Origin: Arabidopsis thaliana
Taxonomy: Eukaryota > Streptophyta > Magnoliopsida > Brassicales > Brassicaceae
Direction of reading: 5' to 3'
Assembly (NCBI RefSeq): GCF_000001735.4
Contig: NC_003070.9
Span: 15,485,971 to 15,549,970 of the forward strand
Length of the DNA stretch: 64,000 bases
In this document: positions 1-10,840 of the stretch, one piece after another
Numbering within the stretch: position 1 is the first letter of the stretch
How the letters are laid out: each line of letters begins with the position of its first letter
Program-made: the position numbers and the translations under genes
The notes under the pieces: model-generated
What the model was told of the DNA's origin: nothing
Database searches by the model: none
Seen by the model: the letters and a program-made list of their open reading frames with translations, nothing else

Positions 1-543
1 CTCTACAGAGGCGTCTTGCCTAAGATAAGGATGCTACTTGACACCGCTTCAAATGGGAATTTCTTAAAGAAGGATGTTGAAGAAGGGTGGGAGCTAGTTG
101 AAAAATTTGCTCAGTCGGATGGCAATTATAATGAAGATTATGACAGAAGCATCCGCACCAGTTCTGACTCTGATGACAAGCACCGTAGAGACATGAAAGC
201 TCTCAATGATAAACTAGACAAAATCCTCCAAGTGCAGCAGAAACATGTTCACCTCATCTCTGAAGATGAACCATTCCAAGTACAAGAGGGGGAGAATGAT
301 CAGTGTGCTTACAGCTATGTTCAGAATCAAGGAGGCTACGACAAGGGGTACAACAATTACAGACCCAACCCAAATCTGTCATATAGAAGCACCAATATCG
401 CCAACCCTCATGACCAAGTCTACCCTCAGCAACAGCAAAACCAACCTAAACCCTTTATTCCTTACAACCAAAGCCAAGGATTCGTCCCAAAGATGCAGTT
501 TCAAGGAGGATATCAACAACAGCAACCACCACCTGGTATAAAA
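1..543 (+). pseudogene. Athila-type gag fragment (element Z, plus strand)
   Basis: This is the middle to C-terminal part of an Athila gag, open from the window edge to about 536. It contains the gag signature [16 protein letters not shown] and then a Gln/Pro/Asn-rich tail with [10 protein letters not shown] and QQQPPPG. Structural gag proteins of this family assemble the cytoplasmic virus-like particle. The wording is closest to the gag of element B ([26 protein letters not shown]), so Z belongs to the same subfamily, but it reads on the opposite strand. The frame runs out of gag at about 543 into a minus-strand LTR, so the open reading frame ending at 588 is chimeric at its last residues. 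No CCHC zinc knuckle is visible. Confidence 0.85.
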
Positions 544-659
544 CATGCAAAGTATGCAATAATGATGAGAAATGATATAAAACAGTGATGAATGATACGA
601 AACTAAACTCAAAACGATGATGAATGGATACTGAAAACATGCAAATTATAGATATATCA
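544..659 (-). repeat. Truncated 3' LTR of element B
   Basis: These 116 bp match the outer end of B's 5' LTR (about 23328-23442) and end at the LTR terminus (TGATAT on the minus strand). The remaining roughly 1.65 kb of this LTR is missing, and gag of another element on the other strand is joined directly at about 543/544. The truncation means no target-site duplication can be read on this side. Confidence 0.85.
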
Positions 660-675
660 ATTCCCCCAAACTTAG
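660..675 (-). promoter_or_regulatory. Polypurine tract of element B
   Basis: On the minus strand this reads CTAAGTTTGGGGGAAT and abuts the LTR start. It is the expected primer site for plus-strand DNA synthesis. The same tract precedes the 3' LTR of A (17270-17286); the copy in C (51858-51875) is mutated. Confidence 0.8.
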
Positions 676-2163
676 TTTTTGCTTGCCCTCAAGCAAATAA
701 GAAGACATAGTTGAAGGAGAGGTTTGAAGGTGGGGACTCAGAACCAAAGCATCAGGTAGAGCAAATAAAATCAATGTCCAAGTTGGTAGTTCTAAGATGC
801 GATATGATAGAATTTTACTCAAAAACGTTAGTCATGCCTTGTTATCAATCAATCCGTCTCTTATACTCGACCTACACATGCTTTCAAATCTACCAATCCC
901 TTTAACATTCATTAGTTCTGGAACGTGAATCAAGCAATGCATCATCAATGAAATCATTTGGCTAAGGTGAAGGTCAAGAGACAGAGATGGTCCCTTACAG
1001 AATAGGCTTAAGTAACAGGGGATCTCTCAAGAATGATTGAGCTTTAATAGAATGCTAAAGGTAAGTCCCAAGTTATGCATACAGAGATAAATCTCATCTA
1101 CCCAGAGTATAACAATGAAGCTCTAATGGTAATCCCAACTCCAGTCCCAATACAAGAACTTAACTCTACCCTTTGCACTCATGAATCTTTCAAACTCTTT
1201 TTCATATCATTCGTTTCTATTTCTCTTAACTCTAGGAGAAGCTTTCTCAACACTCTGATACATCAAGCGGATTTGGATTTCTTTAACAACTAAGGTTCCT
1301 GTTTTTAATATTTAAAACAAAAGGCTTTTAACCCTTCTTCTTTAGCTAACAAGAACCTCATTCTTTTCTTTAACATTCCCAAAACCTTTACTAGATTTTT
1401 TTTTTCTAACTTCTTTAGCTTACTTCCCCTAGAATTCTTTCCCTTTCCTTATCAACAATGAATTCACCCTTTTCTTTTAAACACATCCCAACCCATGATA
1501 TAAGCGCCCACCAATCCTATCCTGTCCGAAAAACGCGAACTAGAACTACATGAGACACTATCTCTCTCGTTACGAACCTAACACTTTCTACCAAGCTCAA
1601 TGGAAATAAGACCTCACAAACACTCACAAGTGATATAGGGCTTGAAAGAGAGTTTAGGTTTGGGTTCGGGTTAACTGCTCTAATAAGGAGAGTCAACTAC
1701 TTGGATTAACAAGAGTGGTTAAAATGAGTAAGAAAATCCAAGTATTTTAGGGTATCCATGTGTTCAAATTCAATGCCAAGACATGATAATTCTAAATCAG
1801 ATTCAAGTTCAAATTGATAGGGAATGGTATTAGATCCTAACAGTGTGGTCGAGTAGAGCAATCTAGGCATGGTGCAGTTTTACTTCAATTTCATTGACTA
1901 CGCATCAAACAACTAACAACGAGGGCACTGAGCTTATCTGGTGAACCAAAATGCTTACAAGGCTATCTCATCATTATCCCCTATGCATATGCAACAATCC
2001 TAAACGAAATACTCTACACTCGATCCTAAATGCAATGCAACTACATGAACACTCTATTTTTGTGAAATCATTTTCTGAAATTTTTCAATTTTTTTGGTTT
2101 TTTCTATGCCTCAGATGAATGCAGACTCAAGATTATATACAATGAAACACACACTTCCTGAGT
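676..2163 (-). other. Conserved 3' non-coding region of element B
   Basis: This is about 1.5 kb without a credible gene, between the post-pol region and the polypurine tract. Long stretches match C (51876-53360), and shorter versions occur in A (16585-17269) and D (27306-28150). Shared landmarks include TGCTTGCCCTCAAGCAAA near the polypurine tract, GAACGTGAATCAAGCAATGC, and ACATGAGACACTATCTCT. Short open frames inside it are not conserved as protein. Confidence 0.7.
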
Positions 2164-2200
2164 CCTCCCCCAAACTTAAATCACACAGTCCACTGTGTGA
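2164..2200 (-). promoter_or_regulatory. Second polypurine-tract-like site plus 20-bp palindrome (B)
   Basis: The plus strand shows CCTCCCCCAAACTTAAA followed by TCACACAGTCCACTGTGTGA, an inverted repeat with 9-nt arms and a 2-nt centre. The purine tract nearly duplicates the one at the LTR but lies about 1.5 kb upstream of it. A (16547-16584) and D (28155-28190) carry both parts; C (53365-53381) keeps the tract. A role as an internal priming site is inference. Confidence 0.55.
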
Positions 2201-2235
2201 TCAAATTTGGAAAAGAGTACTCAGGACAAAACACA

Positions 2236-2652
2236 TCATAGAAACAAAATAAAAACAGGAGATGGTATATTACAATGGTGGAGTGAGGTGCTTACCTCAG
2301 TGGAAGAAGGAGCAAATTTGGTCGTCAATAGCTGCCTGTGATTGCTCCCAGGCCATCGAAGAATCTCCCTGTTGTGTCTCAGCTTCCGCCTGGGGGTATT
2401 CAACCTCTGCTCCTTCGTCACGGCCAGCACCGCTCTGATGATACTCGACCTCTCTTCTTCTGCTGCGGCCAGCACCGCGGTCGAGTGATTTACTGACATG
2501 GAGAAGTTTTGATTGCATAACTCGCTATACTCGATCACATCGTCATTCGGTCCCTGTAGGGTGTGGTCGAGTGATTTCCTGGGGTGGGGAAACCAGAACA
2601 ATGTCGAGTGTCCTTGATAACTCCGTGGTCGAGTGTATCTTTGTTCCCTCAA
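2236..2652 (-). pseudogene. Post-pol remnant of B (C-terminal tail after the ATHILA ORF)
   Basis: The frame contains STAVLAAAEEERSSI and a WPGSNHRQ...SSTEVS ending. These match the segment downstream of the ATHILA ORF in A (16240-16450) and in D (28171-28572). The ATHILA ORF itself is absent: between this remnant and the post-pol block at about 2697-2800 there are only about 100 bp, where A has nearly 3 kb. B therefore carries a large internal deletion. Whether this tail was ever translated is unknown. Confidence 0.6.
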
Positions 2653-2754
2653 AGCCAGAATCTATTTCCCTTAGCTCTTCATACTTATCTCCTGAAAACA
2701 CTAACAAGATGCATCAAAAACAACAAGGAAAATTAAAGATATGTACAAAGATAG

Positions 2755-2785
2755 GCATGAGACTTCCTCCCAAGTGAGCTTGTTT
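2755..2785 (-). promoter_or_regulatory. Conserved post-pol hairpin block (B copy)
   Basis: This is the copy of a short block found just after pol in every Athila-type element here (A 13417-13440, C 56043-56066, D 28920-28945). On the plus strand it contains ACTTCCTCCCAAGTGAGC. In the other copies TGGGA and TCCCA can pair around GGAAG; in B one arm is changed to TGAGA. Function unknown. Confidence 0.45.
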
Positions 2786-2814
2786 TAGGTCTCTAACTTG
2801 ACTCCTCATACTCA

Positions 2815-4396
2815 TTAAGCGTTTATAGGCTCCTCCAAAGGAACAGAAGCTCCTTCTGGAATAAACTGATCTATCATGTATTTCTTGAGCCGCTAGCCAT
2901 TGACTGTGAAGTCTCCATTCTTTCCAGCTAGAGTGATAGCACCATAAGGTCAGACTGCAGTAACAGAGAAAGGACCAGACTATCTAGACTTGAGCTTGCT
3001 TGGAAAAAGCCTTAGGCGAGAGTTGAACAGCAACACTTGATCACCAACCTTAAAATCTCTTGAGACTATCTTCTTGTCATGGAAAGACTTGGTTCGCTCC
3101 TTGTAGATTTTGGAACTCTCATAAGCTTCTAAGCGAATCTCGTTGAGATCGTTCAGTTAGATCAACCGCTTCTCCTCGACGGTTTTAATGTCAAAGTTCA
3201 GGAGTTTAACTGCCCACATGGCTTTATACTCGAGTTCAACAGGCAAATGACAGGATTTTCCATAGAGGAGGTTGAAAGGAGTCGTGCCAATAGGGGTTTT
3301 GAAGGCTGTTCTGTAAGCCCATAGTGCGTCATCGAGTTTAGAAGACCAATCTCTCCTTGTAATTCCCACTGTTTTCTCTAGAATTGCTTGTATCTCCCTG
3401 TCTGAGATTTCCACCTGCCCGCTCGTCTGTGGATGATAAGGAGTGGCTACCTTGTCCTTTACTCCATGCTTCTTTAAAAGGTTCTCAAAAACCTTGTTGA
3501 TAAAATGTTTCCCTCCGTCACTGATTACAACTCTCGGGACTCCAAATCTAGGGAAGATAATTGTCTTGAACAGCTTTAACACAACTCTAGCATCATTGGT
3601 GGGGCTAGCTATGGCTTCCACCCATTTTGATACATAGTCTACTGCGACCAGTATGTACTTGTTCCCGTAAGAAGAAGGAAATAGACCCATAAAATCAATT
3701 CCCCAAACGTCAAAGATCTCAACTTCTAGGATCGGATTCTGAGGCATCTCATTCCTTCTGCTTATGTTCCCTCTTCTCTGACATGAGTCACATTTCGAGA
3801 TAAATTCTTGAGCATCCTTAAACATTGTCGGCCACCAAAAACCAGCTTGAAGGATTTTTGACACTGTCTTGAACGTTGCAAAGTGGCCACCATAGGCAGA
3901 CCCATGGCAGTGCAGTAGGATGCCTTCGATTTCGTCTTCTGAGACACATCTCTTGTAGATCTTATTTTTGCAGAGTGTGTAGAGATAAGGTTCGTCCCAG
4001 TAAAAATGGTTAATGTCCTTGAAGAACTTCTTCTTCTCATAGCTCGAAAGATTTGGGGGCTCTTCACCACTAACCAGGTAATTGACGTGATCAGCATACC
4101 ACAGAAGCTTTTCTTCAATTGCACATACTTGATCGAGTGATTTCCGAATTTGACCACTTTCTTTAAGTTGCTGAATTGCCATTAGCTGTTCTTCTGGCAT
4201 GGAGTCGTCAATAGGGACCTCGTCTTCAATTCTCATTCTAGACAGATGATCAGCTACACCGTTTTCAATTCCCTTCTTATCAACGATCTCCATGTCAAAC
4301 TCTTGGAGCAATAAGATCCATCTCAACATCCTAGGTTTGGTATCCTTCTTCGCATATATATGCCTCAGAGCAGCATGATCAGTGTAGACTATCACC
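2815..4396 (-). pseudogene. RNase H C-terminus and integrase of element B
   Basis: The open part (3157-4395) starts in the RNase H C-terminus ([19 protein letters not shown]). It continues through an integrase with an HHCC zinc-binding module ([11 protein letters not shown]...CDSCQRR), catalytic Asp residues in GIDFMG and ISDGG, and the Glu region [10 protein letters not shown]. The GPF/GDQVLLFNSRL-type C-terminal module lies beyond a TAG stop at 3154-3156 and continues with further stops to about 2815. Upstream, RNase H is broken at SYLVGS by a Lys-to-stop change. Integrase inserts the cDNA into the host chromosome; this copy cannot be made intact. Confidence 0.9.
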
Positions 4397-4402
4397 TAAG
4401 AG

Positions 4403-5874
4403 CCCACCAGGTAGCTTCTAAATTTCTTGAATGCAAATACCACAGCTAGCAGTTCCTTCTCTGTGGTGGCATACCTTACTTGTGCATCATCCATCGTTCT
4501 ACTCGCGTAGTAGATCACATGCAGCTTTTTATCAATCCGCTGGCCCAGAACTGCTCCTACTGCATAATCTGAAGCATCTCACATGATCTCGAATGGGAAG
4601 TCCCAGTTTGGAGCTTGGACTATTGGGGCAGTGACCAAAGCTTCCTTGATTAACTTAAAGGCTGTCAAACATTCTTCATCAAATGCGAACTCGGTTTCCT
4701 TGCACAGCAGTCTGGTGAGCGGTCTTGCCAACTTGGAGAAATCCTTGATGAATCTTCTGTAAAATCCTGCATGTCCAAGAAAACTCCTGATGTCCAAGAA
4801 AACTCCTGATGTCCTTGAAAGTATTTGGTGGCTGTAACTGCATCATCACGTCAACCTTAGCCTTATCAACCTCTATTCCCTCCTCAGAAATTTTGTGCCC
4901 CAAAACGATGCCTTCTTTAACCATAAAATGGCATTTCTCCAAGTTCAGCACCAGGTTTGTCTCTTCACATCTTTTGAGTACCCTGCATAGGTTCGACAAA
5001 CACGAGGAGAAGAAAGAGCCATACACAGAAAAATCATCCATGAATACCTCCACCATCTCCTCTATCAAATCTGAGAAAATGGAAGTCATACACCGCTGAA
5101 AAGTAGCAGGTGCATTACAGAGACCGAAAGGCATACGCTTGTAAGCAAAGGTCCCATAAGGACAAGTAAAAGTAGTTTTCTCTTGGTCATTTGGGTGAAT
5201 AGGGATTTGAAAAAATCTGCTATAGCCATCCAAGAAGCAATAGTAAGGATGGTTTGCTAATCTTTCTAGCATCTGATCAATGAAGGGCAATGGGAAATGG
5301 TCTTTTCTAGAGGCAGCATTTAACTTCCTATAATCAATACACATCCTATGTCTAGTTATAGTCCTAGTGGGTATCAGTTCATCTTTATAATTTTTAATAA
5401 CTGGCATACCTCCTTTTTTAGGAGCGCAGTGAACTGGAGATACCGAAGTGCTATCAGAGATAGGGTAAGTATCTCCTTTTTCACAACCTCTTTCAAGTTT
5501 GGGTTTAATCTCCTTTGAGGTTTAATGCTAGAGTAGGATTCATTTTCAAGATGGATTATATGGGTGCATAAGGTGGGTGAAATCCCCTTAATATCATCTA
5601 ACGAGTATCCTATAGCTCTCCTATACTTCTTGAGCTCAGTTATCAGCAGGTTTACTTGATCAGTAGTTAGCTCGTCATTCACTATGACAGGATAAGTAGA
5701 GTTTAGTCCAAGAAAAACGTACCTTAGCCCTTTTGGTAGCGTTTTCAAATCTACTTTGGGTGCCTTGAGTTCAGACCAGTCATCGGATACTAAGTTGGCT
5801 TCAGAGGAGGGGTTGTGATCGAGTAGTTCGGTCGAGTACACTGAATGGTCTATTGGTCGAGTGATGTGGTCGAG
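4403..5874 (-). pseudogene. Reverse transcriptase and RNase H of element B
   Basis: The RT core is open from 5407 to about 4810: MCIDYRKLN, PLPFIDQML, YCFLDGYSRFFQIPIHP, the catalytic VFMDDFSVYG (about 5017-5046) and LGHKISEEGIEVD. It would copy element RNA into cDNA in cytoplasmic particles. Upstream, 5374-5925 carries the PR-RT linker (DDWSELKAPKVDLK...PQRRLNPNLKEVV). A deletion/frameshift near 5400-5460 separates linker from RT. A 19-bp tandem duplication at 4772-4809 shifts the frame in the RT-RNase H connection. RNase H then has Cys-to-stop at EIM/DASDY and a further stop near 4395. Confidence 0.9.
4772..4809. repeat. 19-bp tandem duplication in B pol
   Basis: TGTCCAAGAAAACTCCTGA occurs twice back to back. 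Element A has a single copy at the matching place (RSFLGHAGFYRR), so this is a frame-breaking duplication private to B. Confidence 0.9.
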
Positions 5875-5879
5875 TATAT
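5875..5879. repeat. Target-site duplication of element A, left
   Basis: TATAT directly precedes TGATAAG, the start of A's 5' LTR. It matches TATAT at 18925-18929 directly after A's 3' LTR. Confidence 0.9.
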
Positions 5880-6087
5880 TGATAAGTGTGTATTTTACAT
5901 GTTTTGAGCATCCATTTGTCATCAATTTAGCATCATATCATCAATGTTTCATACCATTTCTCATCATTTGTCATCACTTTACATGTTTAGGATAGATTTG
6001 CATGCATGTTGCATATTTGCGTTGATTTCAGGTGATTTGGAGTTGTTGACGAGCTATCTGGAAGAAGCGGGCCTGATCATGACAAAC

Positions 6088-6258
6088 CACTCGACCCCAA
6101 GGTCGAGTAGGAGCTTCAAGATCTCAACAGATCACTTGACCCCGCGGTCGAGTAGAGGACATCACTACTTCACCACATCACTCGACCCCGAGGTCGAGTG
6201 TCTTCATCCCATCACCTGACCATCACTTGATCACATCACTCGACCCCGAGGTCGAGTG
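6088..6258. repeat. Four short palindromes (CTCGACC...GGTCGAG) in the A 5' LTR
   Basis: Inverted repeats start at about 6089, 6132, 6179 and 6237. Each is an ACTCGACC arm and a GGTCGAGT arm around a 2-6 nt centre, with one arm substituted in the second. Spacing is 43-58 bp. They lie 220-390 bp upstream of the TATA-like box, hence in U3. Matching arrays lie in the LTRs of B, C and D. Confidence 0.85.
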
Positions 6259-6476
6259 TCTTCACCTTCATTGCCAGACCACTACTCGACCTTTTCACTC
6301 TACCTGGAAGTCGAATATCACCATCACCACCACTCGACTGCATACTCGATGATAAGCTTCAGAGCCTTCTTCATTCCACACTCAATCAGACACTCGAGCA
6401 CAAGGAAGAAAAGAAGACTCCAGTTATTCACTCGACCTCCCACTCGACCTCCGGCTATTAGGGTTTCGGAATATTT

Positions 6477-6488
6477 GGCTATAAGTAG
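6477..6488 (+). promoter_or_regulatory. LTR core promoter (TATA-like) of element A
   Basis: GGCTATAAGTAG lies in the middle of the LTR and is kept at 17884-17894 in the 3' LTR. On the minus strand it recurs in C (near 59600-59610 and 51215-51225) and D (near 32838-32848). Position and conservation fit an RNA polymerase II TATA box; no start site was measured. Confidence 0.6.
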
Positions 6489-7573
6489 CATGTACTTCAC
6501 ATTTTCGCAGACCAGTTTTCATCTAGTTTTATTCCGCAGACCTTGTGTTCTAGATCTTTTGTAATTCAGATTTCTCTATATCTATTCGGTATTCAGTATT
6601 CAGCTTTTGTTCTTGATTTCATTTACTGTTGTTCATTCTGTTATCATCCTGCTGTTACACTGTTGTTATCATGTTTTCAACTTGTTCAACGTTTATGCTT
6701 TCTGTTATGATGTCTGAGTAGTGAATAGGTTTCTTAGGATGGGTTAGAGTAGTGTAGAATTCTCAGTATGCTAGGTGATTGAGTATTGATTGATAGATCC
6801 CTTCTGGATTAGTTGTTCTTAATGCCTATTGCTTTATGATCAACTGAAATTTGAGCACAGACATTTCCGCGCCCAAAAGGTGTTCGATGAAATGTCTGAA
6901 CCAAGGTATTGGTTGCAGGGAGCGTTTTGGCTTTAACTTGTTGATTCGTAATGCCTGTTAGATTAGCTTTCGTCAATGGTGATTGAGTCTGGGACTAGGT
7001 TAACTTGAGGGTCTCTGTTACGGTAGCACTTAGATTTGGTTAATGAACTTGTTGTCTAGGGTTAATTTATTGAGCATGTCAATCACCTGTGAACTTGTTG
7101 TTGAGGAAACGAAACTACTCAATTACCCCATCCTCGGGAATTCTTTATCTGATTGAATTCTTTGTTTACTCTACTGTTGTTTACTGCATCTTGTTATCTG
7201 TCGCTTAATTTCTGCAATTCTTTCTTATTACTCGACCTCATACTCGACCACCCAGTTGTCTGGCAATAGACTGTGCAGTCGAGTATCTGTGTTATACTTT
7301 CTGTCTGTTACTCGACCTGTCACTCGACCTCACCCAGTGCTGGCAATAGAGCTGTGTTGGTCGAGTGTTTTACTGTTTCTGTTTGATTTTCTGTTTTCTG
7401 CATGATCACTTAGGACTGCTAGAACACACCAAAATTTGTTATTGCTTAGCTTGACTTAGTGACTTCTGATCACATCTTGATTGTTAGCATCACACCCATT
7501 TGGATTGACAACCTAAAATACTATAACGACATGATTGGTGTTTTGGGATAATTGACTAAAAACCTATTATCAA

Positions 7574-7591
7574 TTTGGCGTTGTTGCCAAT
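7574..7591 (+). promoter_or_regulatory. Primer binding site of element A
   Basis: TTTGGCGTTGTTGCCAA lies 1 bp after the 5' LTR. Less damaged copies in B and C read TTTGGCGCCGTTGCC. A TGGCGCC start is typical of Athila/Tat elements, generally assigned to tRNA-Asp; I did not match it to a tRNA here. A carries C-to-T changes in the core. Confidence 0.75.
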
Positions 7592-7717
7592 TGGGTGTTT
7601 GTTTGTTACATTTGAGATTTCAGACTTGCTTAGATCAAGTTCTTGTTCAATTTTCTTTTCTGTTACTAACTGTGTGTTTTTCTTGTTGTCTTCTTGATCC
7701 AGGTACACCTCTACTGT

Positions 7718-10700
7718 ATGCAAACTCGATCAACAGGCAATCAGAACCTCCTTTTCAACGACAACATCGACCGCATAGCTCGCGAACTCAGAGAAAGGAA
7801 AAACACAGTCAACCTTGTACCTTAGCAACCACTCGAAATGGCTGACGAACAGAATCAACAAAATGGCCCTACCAACATTGGTGCTGGAGATGCACCACGT
7901 TATCACCGTCAGAGGAAAGGAATAGCACCTCCTGCTATCCAGAACAACAACTTCGAGATTAAGAGTGGTCTCATCTCGATGATTTAGGGGAACAAATTCC
8001 ATGGACTGCCAATGCAGGATCCACTCGACCACCTTGATGAATTCGATAGGCTCTACAACCTGACAAAGATCAATGGTGTCAGTGAAGACGGATTCAAGCT
8101 CCGTTTGTTTCCATTCTCCTTGGGCGAAAAAGCACACATCTGGGAGAAGAATTTGCCCCATGACTCAATCACCACCTGGGATGATTGTAAGAAGGCTTTT
8201 CTATCAAAGTTCTTCTCCAATGCCAGAACTGCAAGACTGAGAAATGAGATTTCTGGTTTTACACAGAAGACTGGTGAAAGCTTATGTGAAGCATGGGAGC
8301 GTTTCAAGGGTTACACCAACCAATGCCCTCATCATGGCTTTACTAAAGCCTTTCTACTCAGCACTCTTTACAGAGGAGTCCTACCACGCATCAAAATGCT
8401 TCTGCATACCGCCAGCAATGGGAATTTCCAGAACAAGGATGTTGAAGAAGGCTGGGAATTGGTTGAGAACCTCGCTCAATCAGATGGCAATTACAACGAG
8501 GACTGTGATAGGACCGTCAGAGGAACAGCTAACTCTGATGACAAACACAGGAAGGAGATCAAAGCGCTGAATGACAAGCTGGACAGGATTCTTCTTAGCC
8601 AGCAGAAGCATGTGCACTTCCTTGTTGATGACGAGCAGTATCAAGTCCAAGATGGGGAGGGTAACCAGTTGGAAGAAGTCAACTACATCAACAACAACCA
8701 GAGTGGCTACAAAGGGTATAACAACTTCAAAACCAACAACCCCAACCTCTCCTACCGCAGCACCAACGTTGCTAATCCTCAGGATCTAGTCTATCCTCCA
8801 CAGCAACAACAAGGTCAGAACAAACCTTTTGTTCCCTACAATCAAGGTTTCGTTCCTAAGCAGCAATTTCTGGGGAACTACCAGCCGCCACCACCACCTG
8901 GGTTTACACATCAGCAAAACCAAGGTTCTGCTGCTCCTGAGGCTGATATGAAACAAATGCTACAACAGCTGCTTCACGGGCAAGCCTCTAGCTCCATGGA
9001 GATGGCAAAGAAGATATCTGAGTTACATAACAAGCTGGACTGTAGCTACAATGATCTCAATGTCAAGATGGAAACACTGAATACCAAAGTCCGATACTTA
9101 GAGGGACATTCTGCATCTTCTTCAGCTCCAAAACAGACAAGCCAACTACCATGCAAAGCAGTTCAGAATCCAAAAAAATATGCTCATGCTATCACACTGC
9201 GTAGTGGAAAAGCACTTCCAACTAGGGAGGAACCAAAGACGGTCACTGAGGACAGTGAAGATCAAGATGGGGAGGATTTAAGTCTCGAGAAAGATCAAGC
9301 TGACAAACCACTCGAGCAACCACTCGATCTGCCACTCGACAACTTTACTCAACCAACAACTCGACCTATCTTCCCAGCAGCATCAACAACTGCTCCAAAA
9401 CAAGTTGCTGTCAAAAACAAAGAAAAGGTCTTTGTCCCTCCTCCCTACAAACCACAGCTTCCATTTCCTGGCCGTCACAAGAAAGCTTTGGCAGATAAAT
9501 ATAGAGCTCTGTTTGCCAAGAATATTAAGGAGGTTGAGTTGCGGATACCTCTTGTTGACGCTCTAGCGCTAATCCCAGACTCTCACAAGTTTCTGAAAGA
9601 CTTGATTGTGGAGAGAATTCAAGAAGTGCAAGGGATGGTGGTATTGAGTCATGAATGCAGTGCTATCATACAAAAGAAGATCATTCCTAAGAAGCTTAGT
9701 GATCCTGGTTCATTCACTCTACCATGCTCTTTAGGTCCATTGGCTTTCAATAGATGCCTATGCGATTTAGGAGCATCAGTCAGTCTCATGCCGCTCTCTG
9801 TCGCCAAAAGATTGGGGTTCACTCAATACAAGTCCTGCAATATATCCCTCATCCTAGCTGACAGATCAGTAAGGATCCCTCATGGTTTGCTTGAAAACCT
9901 CCCAATCAGGATCGGTGTTGTGGACATACCAACTGACTTTGTAGTCGTGGAGATGGATGAAGAGCCCAAGGACCCTTTGATTCTAGGGAGACCTTTCTTA
10001 GCCACTGCAGGAGCTATGATTGATGTCAAGAAAGGGAAGATTAATCTAAATCTTGGCAAAGACTTTAGGATAACCTTTGATGTCAAAGACGCGATGAAGA
10101 AGCCTACCATAGAAGGGCAACTCTTTTGGATCAAAGAAATAGATCAGTTAGCCGATGAATTACTGGAAGAGCTGGCAGAAGAAGATCATCTTAACAGTGC
10201 TTTAACCAAAAGTGGTGAAGATGGTTTTCTGCATTTGGAAACATTGGGATACTAGAAGCTGTTAGACTCCCATAAAGCGATGGAAAAATCAGAACGCTTT
10301 GAGGAATTGAATGGACCAGCAACGGAGGTAATGGTAATGAGCGAAGAAGGGTCAACTCGAGTTCAACCTGCACTCTCGAGGACGTACTCGACCAGCCACT
10401 CGACCTTGTCTGCCAACGAATCTGGGGAGCCGATCATTCCAACTTTAGATGACTGGTCTGAACTTAAGGCACTGAAGGTTGATCTCAAACCACTTCCTAA
10501 AGGTCTAAGGTACGCATTCCTTGGTCCAAACTCTACTTACCCTGTGATCATTAATGCTGAGTTAAATAGTGATGAAGTGAACCTGCTATTATCTTAGCTT
10601 AGAAAGTATAGGAGAGCGATTGGTTATTCATTATCCGACATTAAGGGAATTTCACCTAGTTTATGCAACCATAGGATCCATCTTGAAAACGAATTCTATT

Positions 10701-10840
10701 CTAGCATTGAACCACAAAGGAGGTTAAATCCCAATTTGAAAGAAGTAGTGAAAAAATAAATTTTGAAACTGCTTGATGCTGGTGTCATCTACCCTATCTC
10801 TGATAGTACATGGGTTTCTCCAGTGCATTGCGTCCCTAAA
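7718..10840 (+). pseudogene. Gag-protease and PR-RT linker of element A
   Basis: One reading frame starts at ATG 7718 ([15 protein letters not shown]) and runs to about 10840 with stops at 7823, 7985, 10253 and 10595 (all TAG) and at 10757 (TAA). The largest open piece is 8012-10255, 747 aa. The gag core lies around 8010-8480 ([40 protein letters not shown]), followed by a Gln/Pro-rich segment (about 8790-8910) and a coiled-coil-like stretch (about 8990-9110). Aspartic protease follows with [13 protein letters not shown] (9761-9799; D-L-G triad) and [13 protein letters not shown] near 9990. Gag forms the particle and protease matures it. The linker has DDWSELKALKVDLKPLPKG near 10450. No CCHC knuckle is seen. 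Confidence 0.92.

Larger units (their letters stand above)
5880..7572 (+). repeat. 5' LTR of element A
   Basis: 1,693 bp, from TGATAAGTGTG to CCTATTATCA. It carries four CTCGACC-N-GGTCGAG palindromes (about 6089-6258), a TATA-like CTATAAGTA at 6479-6487, and a CTCGACC-rich U5-side segment (about 7230-7370). Relative to the 3' LTR it lacks about 26 bp at 6910 and a segment near 6465, and has an extra CTCGACC-rich stretch near 7310-7380. Confidence 0.93.

Noticed and set aside
6088..6258. Regularly spaced short repeats considered as a CRISPR array
   Set aside because: Units are palindromes with variable spacing in plant LTR sequence, with no constant direct repeat, and the setting is eukaryotic.
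7574..7591. tRNA-like matches near LTR ends
   Set aside because: They are primer binding sites of 12-18 nt complementary to tRNA 3' ends, not tRNA genes; no cloverleaf is present.
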